Assembly (NCBI GenBank): GCA_027886185.1
Contig: WOAB01000689.1
Location: 5,332,001 to 5,396,000 of the forward strand
Direction: 5' to 3'
From: Rheum nobile
Lineage: Eukaryota > Streptophyta > Magnoliopsida > Caryophyllales > Polygonaceae
Length of the DNA: 64,000 nt
The notes under the pieces are model-generated. The model did not search any database. It saw only the letters and a list, made by a program, of their open reading frames with translations, and was not told where the DNA came from. The position numbers were made by a program, and so were the translations under genes. Shown here piece by piece: positions 34,446 to 45,499 of the stretch. Each line of letters opens with the position of its first letter. The first letter of the stretch is position 1.

Positions 34446-34618
34446 TATTGGGATATTCTATCTTTATTAAAGTATCTTTATCCTAATTTAGTTTACTCTA
34501 TCTTTATCTTAGGGAATAAGATATTACTTTCCTTATAAACCTATATATTTTCATGTCTTCAATCAATACAAAAAACCAAAGAATTATATTTTCCCAATAC
34601 TTCTCTCCCAATTTAACA
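34446..34618 (+). repeat. 3' LTR of copia element 4
   Basis: 173 bp, TATTGGGATATTC...CCCAATTTAACA. It is assigned as an LTR from its position after the polypurine tract, its TATATATTTTC region and its TA...CA ends. No 5' partner remains for comparison. Confidence 0.75.
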
Positions 34619-36448
34619 GATATATATCAACAAAGTGACTGGATTTTTTTCACCTAATCGACAAAGTAACTACATTGATTTTGAATTGGCTTGCTCATAA
34701 TGGTGTTGTTTTTATATATATCAAACCGGTTGTGCTAATGGTAATAATTAATTTTATTGTGTAATTTTTCAGTGCTTTAGTTGTGTAATTGATTTTCTTA
34801 TCACTTTAAATTTGTGTTGTTCCTAACATTAGCTTTTCTCTGTTGTTGTGTTGTTATGTTTCATGCATTAGAAAACAAGTTAGATTAGACATGTTTTCGT
34901 TATGCCACGTAGTATTATTGTACCATTTCTTTCTTTATTTAAGTCTTCTAATATAACTGGATTTGTATCATACTATCATATATATGAAAGATTACATTAG
35001 ACAATAATTTTTGTGATTATTTTTGGTAATAATATAATTCATTATATTCCATAAAAAATAAATTTAGTCAATTATAAGAAAGATTACATTAGACAATAAT
35101 TATAGAAAAATATTGATTTATTCAAATTATCTAGTTATAATGATAATAGTCGTCTATCGCATTTACTATGTCGTTTCACCGCTGTGTAAGTATGGTCCCC
35201 TCTTTCAAAAATTCATGGCTTCGCCAATGTCTTTTACTAATTACTTTTTAGTATGTATGTGCTTCTCTTTGGTCCTCATGAACTGTAGTTTTTGGTTTGT
35301 TCATATTTCATTTCCTTCTTATTTAACTTGGTTTCCAATTTATGGATTTGTTTCCTCTGTTTTGGCTTGAATCAAGATCCCTAATTTGGGCTATTCATGT
35401 ATCATTTTTGATATATTGTCTTGCTAGGTTCCTAAGGAGGGAATGAATTTTAATAATGATGATCAACAGATTCATGTACGTGAAACACCGTAGAACCAGA
35501 TGGTGTCATTTTACAAGTAAATTTTTATTTGAACTTCAGCTTCCACATGCAGGTCTTGTTGGATTGCTAAAAAGACCACCAAATAGGGACGTATGCTTCG
35601 CATGTATTATTAACAACAACATATTAGTCTGCACAACCCAAATCATTAAATATCTTCATTGCCAATCCTTGTCTAGCATTCTCTGTTCAATTTGATTCTT
35701 TTGTGCTTAAGATATTATGTATTCATTTTATGGTTTTGGTAATTGCTTATCGGTGTGTCTGATTTTTTTTATATAATAAAAGCAAATGTAGATGAGTTTG
35801 TTTGATGATTCATTTTACTGTTCTTTTTTTTGAGATATAACAACCGATAGTGAAGTGTTATATTTAAAAACATTATGCTTCTTATTTAATTCTTTCCAAC
35901 ACTAATTTAAGCTTTATTTTCCTCTAGGTTTATGAGTTTGCTTATGGATTGTGATCCACTTTCAATGGTTTTTGGACTAATTAAAGCTGACCCATGTTTA
36001 TTTTGGCGGTCCATTACGAAAATGACATTAGTGATGATGTACATACCAAGCCTTTATATTTAGCAACTTTTATTCTCTTTGACGATAGGCTTGTCTTAAT
36101 TGTTTTCTTAGTTAGAGAAAGAATATTTCAAATCTACATACTTATGATAGACTACTGGTGAAAAGTACCACACGAGTGACACAACTATACATGAAACTTT
36201 GTATTTAAAAAAAAAATTATCCTCTCTCAAAAGGTAATGGCATTTTACTATAAAATGAAGTTTGTGATCTCCAATATTCACAAAGTGACCTTGTATTTCT
36301 CATCCCACAAAAGTGTCCAAGACAAAGGATCGAGGCATATTTCAGCTAAAATTTTCAAATGCACAATGTTCTTAGTTTAGAGAAGTTACCTTTGTATCTT
36401 GTAGGTGAAATAAATATACTTGGGGCATACTTTGCATGTAATATGAAA

Positions 36449-36470
36449 CTAGTATATATCTCCGTGCCCT
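36449..36470 (-). other. Candidate Helitron 3' terminus (minus strand)
   Basis: On the minus strand a short hairpin (CGTGC-agg-GCACG) is followed about 11 nt later by CTAG and a host T, the arrangement of Helitron 3' ends. The 5' TC end was not located, and no RepHel gene is present. Confidence 0.35.
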
Positions 36471-37616
36471 GCACGAGTTTGGATAAATATAAATTATATA
36501 TTTAACGGTAAATCATTTTATAACATAAAATATTATTGACTAACGGAAATACAATATTATAAGAATTAAGTTGTTTTAGGATGCTAAAAAAATTAGCGAA
36601 GGATTAAGCTGCTTAAATAAAATCGTATGTTATTAAAGTAAAGATTTGACGATTAAACAATTAATATAAGGTAACAAATATATTTTATTTTATAAGGTAA
36701 CAAATAAAATCGTATGCATGACAATGGTTTATTGCATATAAGGTAACAAAACTGTAAGTAATATAGTCATGAAACAATTCAACATATATTTTATTTTATA
36801 GTTTTTGTGTATACATATATTAAGCCAAAAATACTAAGTGGTAGCATAATTGGTGGCTTAATAAACCCAAAAGTACATAACAAATAATATACACACCGAA
36901 ATTAACTTGGTAAAATGAATTGTGTTTGGTAATATATCCACGAACATTATATTTGGTAATATATTTGGTATAATAAATTACTATATGCATGGTAGATTAT
37001 ATTTGGTAAATAAGGAAATTGATATAGGTATAGGATAATGGTAAAAAATAAGAAGGAATAGTAAAATAAAATTTTATATGTCTATGTAGCATAGCCTATA
37101 GTCTCACACTAAGAAATAGAAAATGGGCTTTAGTATTTGTGTACGGATTGTGTGAAATGGGAGAAAGAAAATTTCATTAAGTATATTTGAATTTCTTTAA
37201 TTGTGTGAAATGGGAGAAAAAAACTCAATTACCAGCAAAAGATTGCTTTGAGAAATTGTTTCCCATAAAGCAAGTGTACATGTAACTTATTATGTACATT
37301 GCATTTGATCTAATAGGTTAATATTTTTAATTTGATGATTTACATTAATACTTGCAATTTATTCTAATAAATTATTTCACATGAACCTAATTCTATATTT
37401 ACGCATGTTCTCATTATTTTGAGGTCATATCATGCATTTATGTTTTTTACTTATTGATTTTTCAAAGGGTGATAAAATTGTTTGCAAGCATCATGAATTG
37501 GATAAAAAAATATAATAACAATATGACAGAAAATTAAATATGAATTTAGAAATTATAAACTTTGTTAAAAAAATATTCTATAAAATGTTAAATAAAAATT
37601 ATCTTATATATGAAAA

Positions 37617-37662
37617 TATATAGATATAGATATAGATATAGATATAGATATAGATATAGATA
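37617..37662. repeat. (TATAGA)n hexanucleotide microsatellite
   Basis: About seven perfect tandem copies of the hexamer tagata. Confidence 0.9.
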
Positions 37663-39631
37663 ATAGTTTAAAAAGTAGTTATAGTTGCTTATAAATAAGC
37701 TCTCATATCAGACATATATATAATTAGTTTATTTATTGTAAGTTTGGATAATCATAACTGCTAACTTGTGACACTATCCTAGATGATTTTAAGGTGCTCT
37801 ATTTAGCAAGGGAAGACCTCAGTAACTGTCAAGAATCTTGCATACATTGCACCGGCAGCAGAGCGTTCATGCAAATAGAAAGAATAATAGATTGGAAGAA
37901 TCATCTTATGTGCAATCACAAATTCAAAGATTTCGTGATGAAATAACTTGAAACTTGAATTATCATGTACTCGTAGTTGATGAATCAGACTCTTCCTGAA
38001 GAAGTTAGAAATCAATCTCAGCTTGAAGAACTTGAGAAAAAAGAAGGTGAAAAAACCCATTACATATAGTAAGTGTTATTTCATTTCCAAAGTTTTGTAT
38101 TCATATCCAGATTGATGGTTGTTGATAACTTATGTATTTGGTAATAAGCGTGTGCACAAGTTACTGGAATTTGTTGCATGATCTTTGTTCTGTCATGACC
38201 TACAATGTATGGACTTCTCAAGCAGTATCATTAAAGTTTTGCCCGAGCTTGAGTGACTCGACTAGTGTGCAATAAAAAAACATTAGTAGTGCGCTCACAA
38301 GTTTGGCTCAAACTATCTAGCACTGAAAGCTGAAAAAGGTTGGGAAACATATGCTTGATAAGGTGAGTCATTATATTCATCACTATTGTCCAAGACTATA
38401 GCATTTGTTGAAGATTATTGATGTACAATTTCTATTATGACTGCATTCTTATCTTCTCTATCACTCATACTGAGCATCATTCTTTTGTTAATTTTCCTAT
38501 GTTCTAAATTTCATATGTGTATAAGGTTTCTGTAAAACTTGGATAGCCTGTAAGGTTTGTTACAACTTAAAAAATACAGATCTTTTACTAGGGATATGGC
38601 ATTAAGTAGCAAACAAGTAACGCTTCACTTCCTCACAAAAACCCGAAGAGTGTCGCCTCTTCTTCGAACAAAAAAAGTTAACACTTTGTTTCCCATCAAT
38701 GCAAAGGCGGCTCTTTGGATGTTGATATGGAAATCATGTGTCCCACAACTTAGTTATCTATGGACATTGTCACTATATAGTCAACGATCTATTCAAATAG
38801 GTTATCATAGTCGGTAAGTGATTATGAATTTTTCTTCTGTTATCTCCGTGATTTTTATTTATATGGTTTGGATTGCAGGATCCACTTACCAGCTTTGATA
38901 ACTTCTTTGGATATGGAGAATATAGAGTAGAAGCAATATTAACTAACACAGTGGAAGCACTATTCGTCTACTTCATAATTCACTATTTAAACACTGAGTA
39001 CAAATGATGAAAGAGGACTCTTGAAAGACCACTGCCTCCGATGTCTGCGATAGACGTTCAGGCCCCGAGATAGACCTTCATATCCGAAGTGCCCGAAGTT
39101 CAGTCTGCACGCGGGCATCCCTAGTATTACAAAAAATCTGAGTTTGTAATCAATAATATATCGAAACTTCGTCACAACTAAATATCAAATAAGTAAATTA
39201 ATGTTAAAACAATACAAGGAAAAAAATCAATTTAGTCGATGATCATAAAAGATATTGTAGGATCGCGCGTGTTAGAAATTAAAGGGAACTGAGAGTTCAG
39301 TTCCTTAACAGCGGAATATGTAATAACATAGATTCAAGACCAGTTCATTAGAGTGTGAACCTTTGATAACCAACTAGTTATCCAGGATAAAACTCACTAC
39401 CTTTCTTTCAAGAGGATTTCAAAGTCTACTTCTTTTATTAAGCTTCGATTACAATCAATTAGAATAGAACACACAGATTAAAGACTTAAGACACACTTAA
39501 AACTCTCTACCTAGTTCGACCTAATCAAACACAAAAAGAAAGTGACTTACACAGTTCTTCTTCAAAGAACAAAGCTCTGTTTTCTCCTTCGCAAGTAATG
39601 AGTGAATGCGCACTACTACAATTAAACTCTA

Positions 39632-39800
39632 ATGAAACGGTTCATTGAAACATGTATATATAATGAAACGGTTAAACCTAATGAAACGGTATAAGAAAAT
39701 TTTATTTTTACAACACCAAAATGCAACGGTTGTTTCAAATGAAACGGTTGTTTACAAATTCTGAAACGGATTCAAAAACCGTTTCATTTGGTATACCGTG
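39632..39800. repeat. CACTA left subterminal repeat array
   Basis: At least seven copies of AATGAAACGGTT or close variants (TGAAACGG, GCAACGGTT, AACCGTTTCATTT) lie within 170 bp of the left end, in mixed orientation. Confidence 0.85.
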
Positions 39801-40346
39801 TCCGCTAAAAAAATTATATTACGCTTGCTTAAATGAATTTCAAATTAAATAAATTATGAAATACCTAATTCCTTACTTTCTCTTTTTGGTCTGGTAATTC
39901 CTTTCTTTCTAAATCCCTCGTTGAAGAGAGCGGACTAGGGTTCTTCCTCGTTGAACAAAATTCTGGAGCGAAGGGAAGACAAGGAGTAGGGGCGGATCTA
40001 GGGTGCAGCCGGAGGGAGTAAGAGGAAGGTCGAAGAAAGCGTACTGCACTCTTGAGGGAGATGAGGCCTAGCGGACTGTAGTCTTGAGGGAGAGGAGGCC
40101 TAGCGGCCACACTACATCGTGAAGGACGATCGAAGAAAGGTTAAGCCATCTCCGCTTCATCGACATGGGTACTTTCTTCTCCTTCGTATAATTTTTGTTT
40201 TGTTGCTCAAATTTCACAGCATCTGCTTCGAAATTTCAATTGATGCAAATGATTGGAAAGAATGTGGGTGGAATTTAGAAGATTTTTTTTTGATGAGTAC
40301 ATCCCAATTTTGAACTTGGCCAGTACTTTGATAGACGGATTCAAAC

Positions 40347-40480
40347 CAGTGATTAGAAAGAATGTGGGTGCCTCAAATGGCTCAGGCGCCTAGCCATTTG
40401 AGGCACGCCTCAGGTGAGGCGGGCGCCAGCCATTCCCAGGCACGCCTAGGCGCGCCTTGGCTGCACCTTTTCAATCACTG
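40347..40480. mobile_element. hAT-like MITE, 134 bp, inside the CACTA element
   Basis: The ends CAGTGATTAGAAA and TTTCAATCACTG are imperfect inverted repeats with the classic CAGTG hAT tip. An exact 8-bp target duplication, attcaaac, lies at 40339-40346 and 40481-40488. The GC-rich interior is made of palindromic AGGCGCC, GCCTCAGG and AGGCGCGCC motifs. No ORF. It must have inserted after the surrounding sequence was part of the CACTA element, or have been captured with it. Confidence 0.88.
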
Positions 40481-41065
40481 ATTCAAACTTAAATAGACAT
40501 GCTTTTTTCTCAATTTTGAACTTCTTTAAGCTGAAAATTGGAATTGATTGGTATTTAGAAGTGAAGGTATGATGAGTAGTGCCCAATTTTGAACTTGGGC
40601 AGTACTTCGATACCATATAAAAGTTTGAAACCAATCTAATAGGGCTAGTTGGTAATTGCTCAAGTAGCAGAAATTATCTTGTTTTTACATTTTTAGGAAT
40701 ATACGTGAATCTCTTATAGGCTATATCCCCTAGCATTTTTAACTTTGTTAAGTTACAAGGAGGCTTATAAGACTTCAGTTCAAGAATTTGTAGCACAAAC
40801 CCTAAGAGAAAGCGACATTTTAATATATATATATAGAGGGATGTAGAGATGTTACGATATTGCAATAATCAATGGATATATTTTATATGTATGTAAAATA
40901 GGACTTCGATATATATTTCATTCAAACTAAATTATCATTGTTGAAAAGATTATCTATATAATGATCATGTATATTCACTTGCTATTCGCTGCACTTTCTT
41001 TTCTTATACAGTTATACTAGACATCAGTTGTTAATGCTCATTGCTTCCCTGTTTCTTTCCTGCAG

Positions 41066-42636
41066 CTGCAGTTACTGGAAGTGATTCTGATGAAGATATT
41101 GAGAGAGTTGATGCGGCAGAGGAAGAAACAGATGAGGAAGATAACACTTTCTTTGATACTCGTGATTTCCTTTCATCAAGTTCTTTGAGGAGTAGTGGTT
41201 CTGATTTGAGGATATCATCCTTTTCCTCTGATGAAGACTTGCATGCTCTTATATCTGATGATGATGTTGACTCCTCAATCAAATCTGCTGGAGCTAATTT
41301 TCCTTATGTTAAGCGTTGTAAGAAATTGCCTGATCCTATTGAAAAGGAGAAAGGGGTTAGTCTTTGGTCGATGATAAAGGATAACATCGGGAAGGATCTC
41401 ACAAAAGTATGTCTCCCAGTTTACTTCAATGAACCTCTCTCATCTCTTCAAAAGTGTTTCGAAGAATTGGAATATTCATATCTTCTTGACCGAGCCAATG
41501 AATGGGGTAAAAAGGTAAGACTATTTTGTTGAAATTTCTTTTCACAATAATATGACCTCTTTTTTGTACGTCATGATGGTAATGATGCAGAGAAAGTGAG
41601 ACAGCTGCTATATTTTTCAGAACACAATATGCAAATTTTTCGGTCTGTTGTTCCTTTATTAACATTTGATGATGCTTCGTGTTCTAAGATGTTGATTTCC
41701 TCATAGAACTTGAAACTTCAACCATACTGTTTTGGCCCCTCTGCTGGTTTTCTTCATTGACACTACGTCATGATGTAATCTATAGTTTTTTTTCGTTTCT
41801 ATGATTCCTCATGTTAATCTTATGTGTCTGTGTTTCCCTGGAATATGTTCAAGGTCATCTCTAGGCCAAACTGAATCCTCTGGGCCTAAAATGCTCATTT
41901 CCTCGTAGAACTTCAAACTTCAATCATACTGTTTTGTCCGCTCTGCTGGTTTTGTTCATTGGCACTGTGTTATGATGATATCAAAAGTTTTATCTTGCTT
42001 CTATGATTCCTCATGTTTAGCTTCCCGTGTCTGTGTTTCCCCTGGAATATGTTCAAGGATCTAGGCCAAATTCAATCCTCTGGGCTTATGTTGGATCTCT
42101 TTGTAGTCTGTTATATTGATTTTTCTAATTTCTATCACTAAATTGATCATTTTTATTTTTACGTTATTTTCTGGAATGAGACTTCATCATTTTTCCTGCA
42201 GATCACAGAAGTCTATTTAATACTTAATTATTATTTCCTAGAACCCTTGTTGCACCAGCATGTACTGACAACATTAGTGGATATAACTTTTTACTTTTAT
42301 TGTCCTAGAGTCATTCAAATACAATAGCTTTTTGGGAGTGATTCATTCTGCGTTGTAATCTAGTTTGTTTTATCTAGAAAAGAGATTCATCAAGAATTTA
42401 TGAGGATTGCGGAAACACTAGAACTTTGTCAAATATTCTTCCCTGGAGTTCAATTAATTGTGTTTTGCTTATATTTTTAGGGCAACAGCCTTATGAGAAT
42501 CCTTAGCGTGGCTGCTTTTGCTATCTCTGGATATGCTTCAACGGAAGGAAGGACTTGCAAGCCCTTCAATCCATTGTTGGGAGAGACATATGAAGCTGAT
42601 TTTCCTGATAAAGGCCTTCGTTTTTTCTCAGAGAAG
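41066..42636 (+). pseudogene. Captured fragment of an oxysterol-binding-protein-related (ORP) gene
   Basis: Exon A (41066-41514) encodes an acidic, Ser/Asp-rich linker (SDSDEDIERVDAAEEE), then YVKRCKKLPDPIEKEKGVSL, WSMIKDNIGKDLTKVCLPVY, FNEPLSSLQKCFEELEYSYL and WGKK. It ends at a GTAAGA donor. Exon B (42481-42636) continues in phase with GNSLMRILSVAAFAISGYAS, CKPFNPLLGETYEADFPD and LRFFSEK before a donor GT. This is the first part of the sterol/phosphoinositide-binding ORD domain. The piece stops just before the SHHP fingerprint that should open the next exon, and no PH domain exon is seen upstream. Both exons are free of stops. It is a truncated duplicate carried by the CACTA element, not a complete ORP gene. 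Confidence 0.85.
41679..42090. repeat. About 200-bp tandem duplication in the captured ORP intron
   Basis: The segment from ttgatttcctcatagaactt to aatcctctgggcc (about 41692-41885) is repeated, diverged by roughly 10-15% by eye, at about 41893-42087 (shared phrases: catactgtttt, ctctgctggttt, tctatgattcctcatgtt, gtctgtgtttcc, ggaatatgttcaagg). The rest of the intron and the 42637-44540 stretch hold no recognisable exon. Confidence 0.8.
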
Positions 42637-44539
42637 GTGTTTATTCTCAGTTGCTACTATCTTGATCTCATTTCCTTCAAACATTGCCTAGATTGCTTTT
42701 TCTAACTGGTTCTTTTCCTAACCAACTTCAAAGAACGAGAAATTGGAAATTAGTTTAAGGTATGATATATCACAAGAATGCCAACGTAAAATAGGAGAAG
42801 TCCGCCACTCTTTTTTGCAAGAAAAGAAGAGTGGACTGTGAATGGTGAATGACTGTAATAACAAAACTTGAAATTGTTGATGTACATCGTGTATATATAT
42901 TGGCTTCCCACCCGCAGAACTGGATTTGAGTGTCAAAGCATGATTAATTATATGCTCAATGGCTATAAAATGAGGCTAATGTATTATGATGTTTTACGAG
43001 TTGTATTCAATTTAAATACATGGTCATACATGATGCAGGCTTGGTGTATGCTTCTCAATGACAAGGTTCCATTTAGGATGCAGTGGCCTCTATATGCAGA
43101 TCTTCAGGTTAATGGTATGCTTTTAAATCTTCAACAATCTCTTTTATGATCACAATATTGTTATTAGTCCCAATATATAAAGCATTTCCCTTTTTGTTGG
43201 GGCGTGGGAAAGGAATTCAGCATGTGGAATAAAATTTGTAGCTTATCCTTTTCATTTTTCTTTTATTTATAAAAAAATCAATTCAGTTAGAATATTTATG
43301 TTGTTAGTATAAACATCAGCATGCTAGTCAAGTAGGTTTTTTGTCCCTATTCTCTGAAAAGGAGAAGTGGATGAACTGCTTTAATGAAAACCCCCCTTAA
43401 ACCATTTAGTTGATGCTAATTTTGGTGAAAGGAACATTCAGCCATGGAACTTGACTTTGTATTAAATAAAAAGGATTCTTCCCTGCACAAAAGTTGTGAA
43501 CACTTACTGATGACACATTCTTCTGTTGTTCTGCAGATATGACTATTTAGGATACGGTTAGTCTACTGGGAAGGTATGTGAGCTCGGTTTGTGGTTGATT
43601 GCTTGTTTTAATGGCACTTGCTCAGAAATTACATTTTGATACCTCTCCCTCTTATACAAGCAAATGGTGAACTATCTATACTAGAATATGCATTACTATA
43701 CTAGAAATTACATTTTTCTCATTAGGTGTTCTAGATGGCCAAAGCAAAAGGTTCTCTGGCTTCACATATGCATTACTATACTAGTATGAGATGCTTCTTC
43801 TAGTGTTTGTTGGATTTAAAATTCTTTTAATTTGCTCTTCAAATTTAATGAAGATGATTCTACTGTGTCTTTTGTTGATTTTGATGTGTCTTTTGATGCT
43901 GTTATTTGCTGATTTTTCTCTATCTTCTCTTCTTGTCATGTGCCAAGTTTGCTCTTGTAATACTCTAGTAGTGGTATTATGTTTTGCTGATTTTTCGGTG
44001 TCTTTTGTTGCATTTTGTAGATGTTTTTGCGTCTTTTGCCGGTGTACAGGATGCTTCTTCTGGTTTGCTAGATTTACAACTCTTTTGGCTAGTGTTTGCT
44101 CAACTTGTGCTGTAATGGTGAGGATGCGGCTGATGTCTTTTGCTGGAGTGTGTTGCTTCATTTTGAGATGGTTCCACTTTGCTGGATTTTTCTATTCATG
44201 CAACTTCAATTAGGCTTTTTTTAGACTTTTTAGAGGTTCATTTGGCTTGTTTCGGATATCCTCCAAGGCTATTTTGTTTTGTCATTGCTCCATATTCATT
44301 CATTTGAATGATTTTAGTTTTTAGAGCAATCTTTACATCTCATTAGATTTAAGATATTTTGAATTTTGCCCTTAACCATGGTTAAGTTTTGTAAGTATTT
44401 TATTTCTCTATTTAATACATTTACCAATTCAGCACAATTTTATATTTTTAAATCGTATTTATATTTGTTTATACAGGTTATGCTGTTAAAACACTAAATA
44501 GAATATATTATTGTATAATTTCTATAAATCTAGTGAAAA
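42637..44539. other. Internal filler of the CACTA element
   Basis: About 1.9 kb between the captured exons and the right subterminal array. It is AT- and T-rich. A hydrophobic 140-codon ORF at 43791-44213 reflects T-rich sequence and shows no domain. No transposase motif is seen. Part may be further captured intron. Confidence 0.5.
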
Positions 44540-44866
44540 TTGCAACCGTTTCATTATCATTTACATATGTTGCATTAAGAACATAAACCGTTTCATTATC
44601 AAGTGTGTGTATTGTATTAAATCGTGAAAAACCGTTTCAATAGGTGTTAAATAGGGTTTCATTAGCTATATTTCAAATGAAACGGTTTTTTTATGTAATG
44701 AAATGGTTTCTTTATACTTTTTAACAACCGTTTCATTAGCTTAAATTAACCGTTTCATTATGTCTAATGCAATGGTAACAATTGAAACGGTCAAAAACCA
44801 TTTCATTAGGCCTAAAGAAACGGTTTTAAGGCTTTAAAAAGCGGTTTTTAACCGTTTCAATAGGCC
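44540..44866. repeat. CACTA right subterminal repeat array
   Basis: At least a dozen copies of AACCGTTTCATT or its inverse (for example at about 44542, 44587, 44630, 44676, 44734, 44750, 44784, 44817 and 44850) lie within 340 bp of the right end. The motif is the same as at the left end, which ties the two ends to one element. Confidence 0.85.
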
Positions 44867-45499
44867 TTAATTGTAGTAGTGGCGTATGTGTGAGAGAGTT
44901 TAATTACTCTATTTATGTAACTAGGTTGGTGGAAGAACCGAATCTCCAACAACTGAATTACACAAATAAAATAATCAAAAAGTAATCGGAAAGATAACAT
45001 TTGTTACCAAATATAATCTTCCACGATTTTATACTTTTTCGTTTCCATAAAAGATATACTTTTAACTCTTAAGATAATATGGAAACAAGATAATCTTTAA
45101 CTTCTCTCTCTAAGTAAGGATTTACCCTAATCAGATCGCCCCCGCCCTTCATCTCTTGTTCCAAGCTCTTTCAGCGTCAACGAGCTTCAGTTCCTTACGC
45201 CAGTTCCCAAGTCTGGCGTCTTCGTCTCTGTCTCGTGCTCTCCAAATCCAGAGTTCCCTGTTCATCAACATTTATGGAAATATTAATAGCAAAGTGTTTG
45301 TCATTATCAAAACTAGGAAAACTGAGAAAGAAAACTATATAGGTAACTGGAATTTCCAAAAGTTCACTTCCTAACAGATATAATAGCTTTTTATTGGCAG
45401 AAATAAAAGATATGATAGTAGACACATCAAATTTTCTACACCTTTAAGTTTTACTTGCTTATTTTATATTTTAAACCTTAAATTAGAATTAATAATGAA

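Larger units (their letters stand above)
30880..34618 (+). mobile_element. Copia element 4, 5'-truncated, near-intact pol
   Basis: The element begins abruptly inside the Gag zinc-knuckle tail (RLHGYPAWLKEK at about 30915) where TRIM LTR c stops. The 5' LTR, PBS and most of Gag are missing. The 3' end is complete: the pol stop at 34436-34438, polypurine tract ACTTGAGGGGGAG (34433-34445), and a 173-bp 3' LTR 34446-34618 starting TATTGGGATA and ending TTTAACA. Base composition of pol is clearly more GC-rich than in elements 1-3, so this is a different family. Confidence 0.9.
34619..39250. other. Long AT-rich intergenic region
   Basis: No supported gene. It holds the last unit of the interrupted tandem repeat (34619-34680), a hexamer (TATAGA)n microsatellite at about 37617-37662, and two candidate Helitron 3' ends (36449-36470 and 39090-39125). 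Small ORFs near 35113, 35456, 37803 and 38557 lack recognisable domains and have no codon bias I can see. Confidence 0.5.
39611..44881. mobile_element. Non-autonomous CACTA transposon carrying host-gene exons (Pack-CACTA)
   Basis: A perfect 15-bp TIR (CACTACTACAATTAA ... its inverse at 44867-44881) and an exact 3-bp target duplication gcg (39608-39610 and 44882-44884) define a CACTA (En/Spm) element of 5271 bp. Both ends hold arrays of a roughly 12-bp subterminal motif around TGAAACGGTT in both orientations, the usual binding-site arrays of this superfamily. I see no transposase (TNPD or TNPA) coding region. Inside are two spliced exons of an oxysterol-binding-protein-related gene, a hAT-like MITE, and filler. 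It is inserted within an LTR. Confidence 0.93.
39256..45376 (-). mobile_element. Solo LTR of a Sirevirus-like copia, split by a CACTA transposon
   Basis: The left part 39256-39610 starts TGTAGGATCG and the right part 44885-45376 ends TTCCTAACA. The outer flanks carry an exact 5-bp target duplication, gatat (39251-39255 and 45377-45381). Without the CACTA element and its 3-bp duplication the LTR is 847 bp. Its ends are clearly related to the 1.1-kb LTRs of the Sirevirus at 54147 (for example aggatcg..tgttag, ccaactag, ctacctttctttc, ttgtcat, gaaactgag and ttcctaaca). No internal region or PBS lies on either side, so it is a solo LTR. Strand is given to match that element. Confidence 0.88.

Noticed and set aside
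37800..38060. Possible hAT/ZMYM transposase tail (IAPAAERS-like phrase)
   Set aside because: Only a few residues fit the ASAERSFS motif, and the frame is broken immediately on both sides.
39865..40110. 81-codon minus-strand Pro/Ser/Arg-rich ORF near the CACTA left end
   Set aside because: Low-complexity content with no domain. It may be captured UTR sequence, but I cannot support a gene.
43791..44213. 140-codon plus-strand ORF inside the CACTA element
   Set aside because: It is a T-rich stretch giving a Leu/Phe/Cys-rich product, with no domain, splice support or similarity that I recognise. It is not a transposase.
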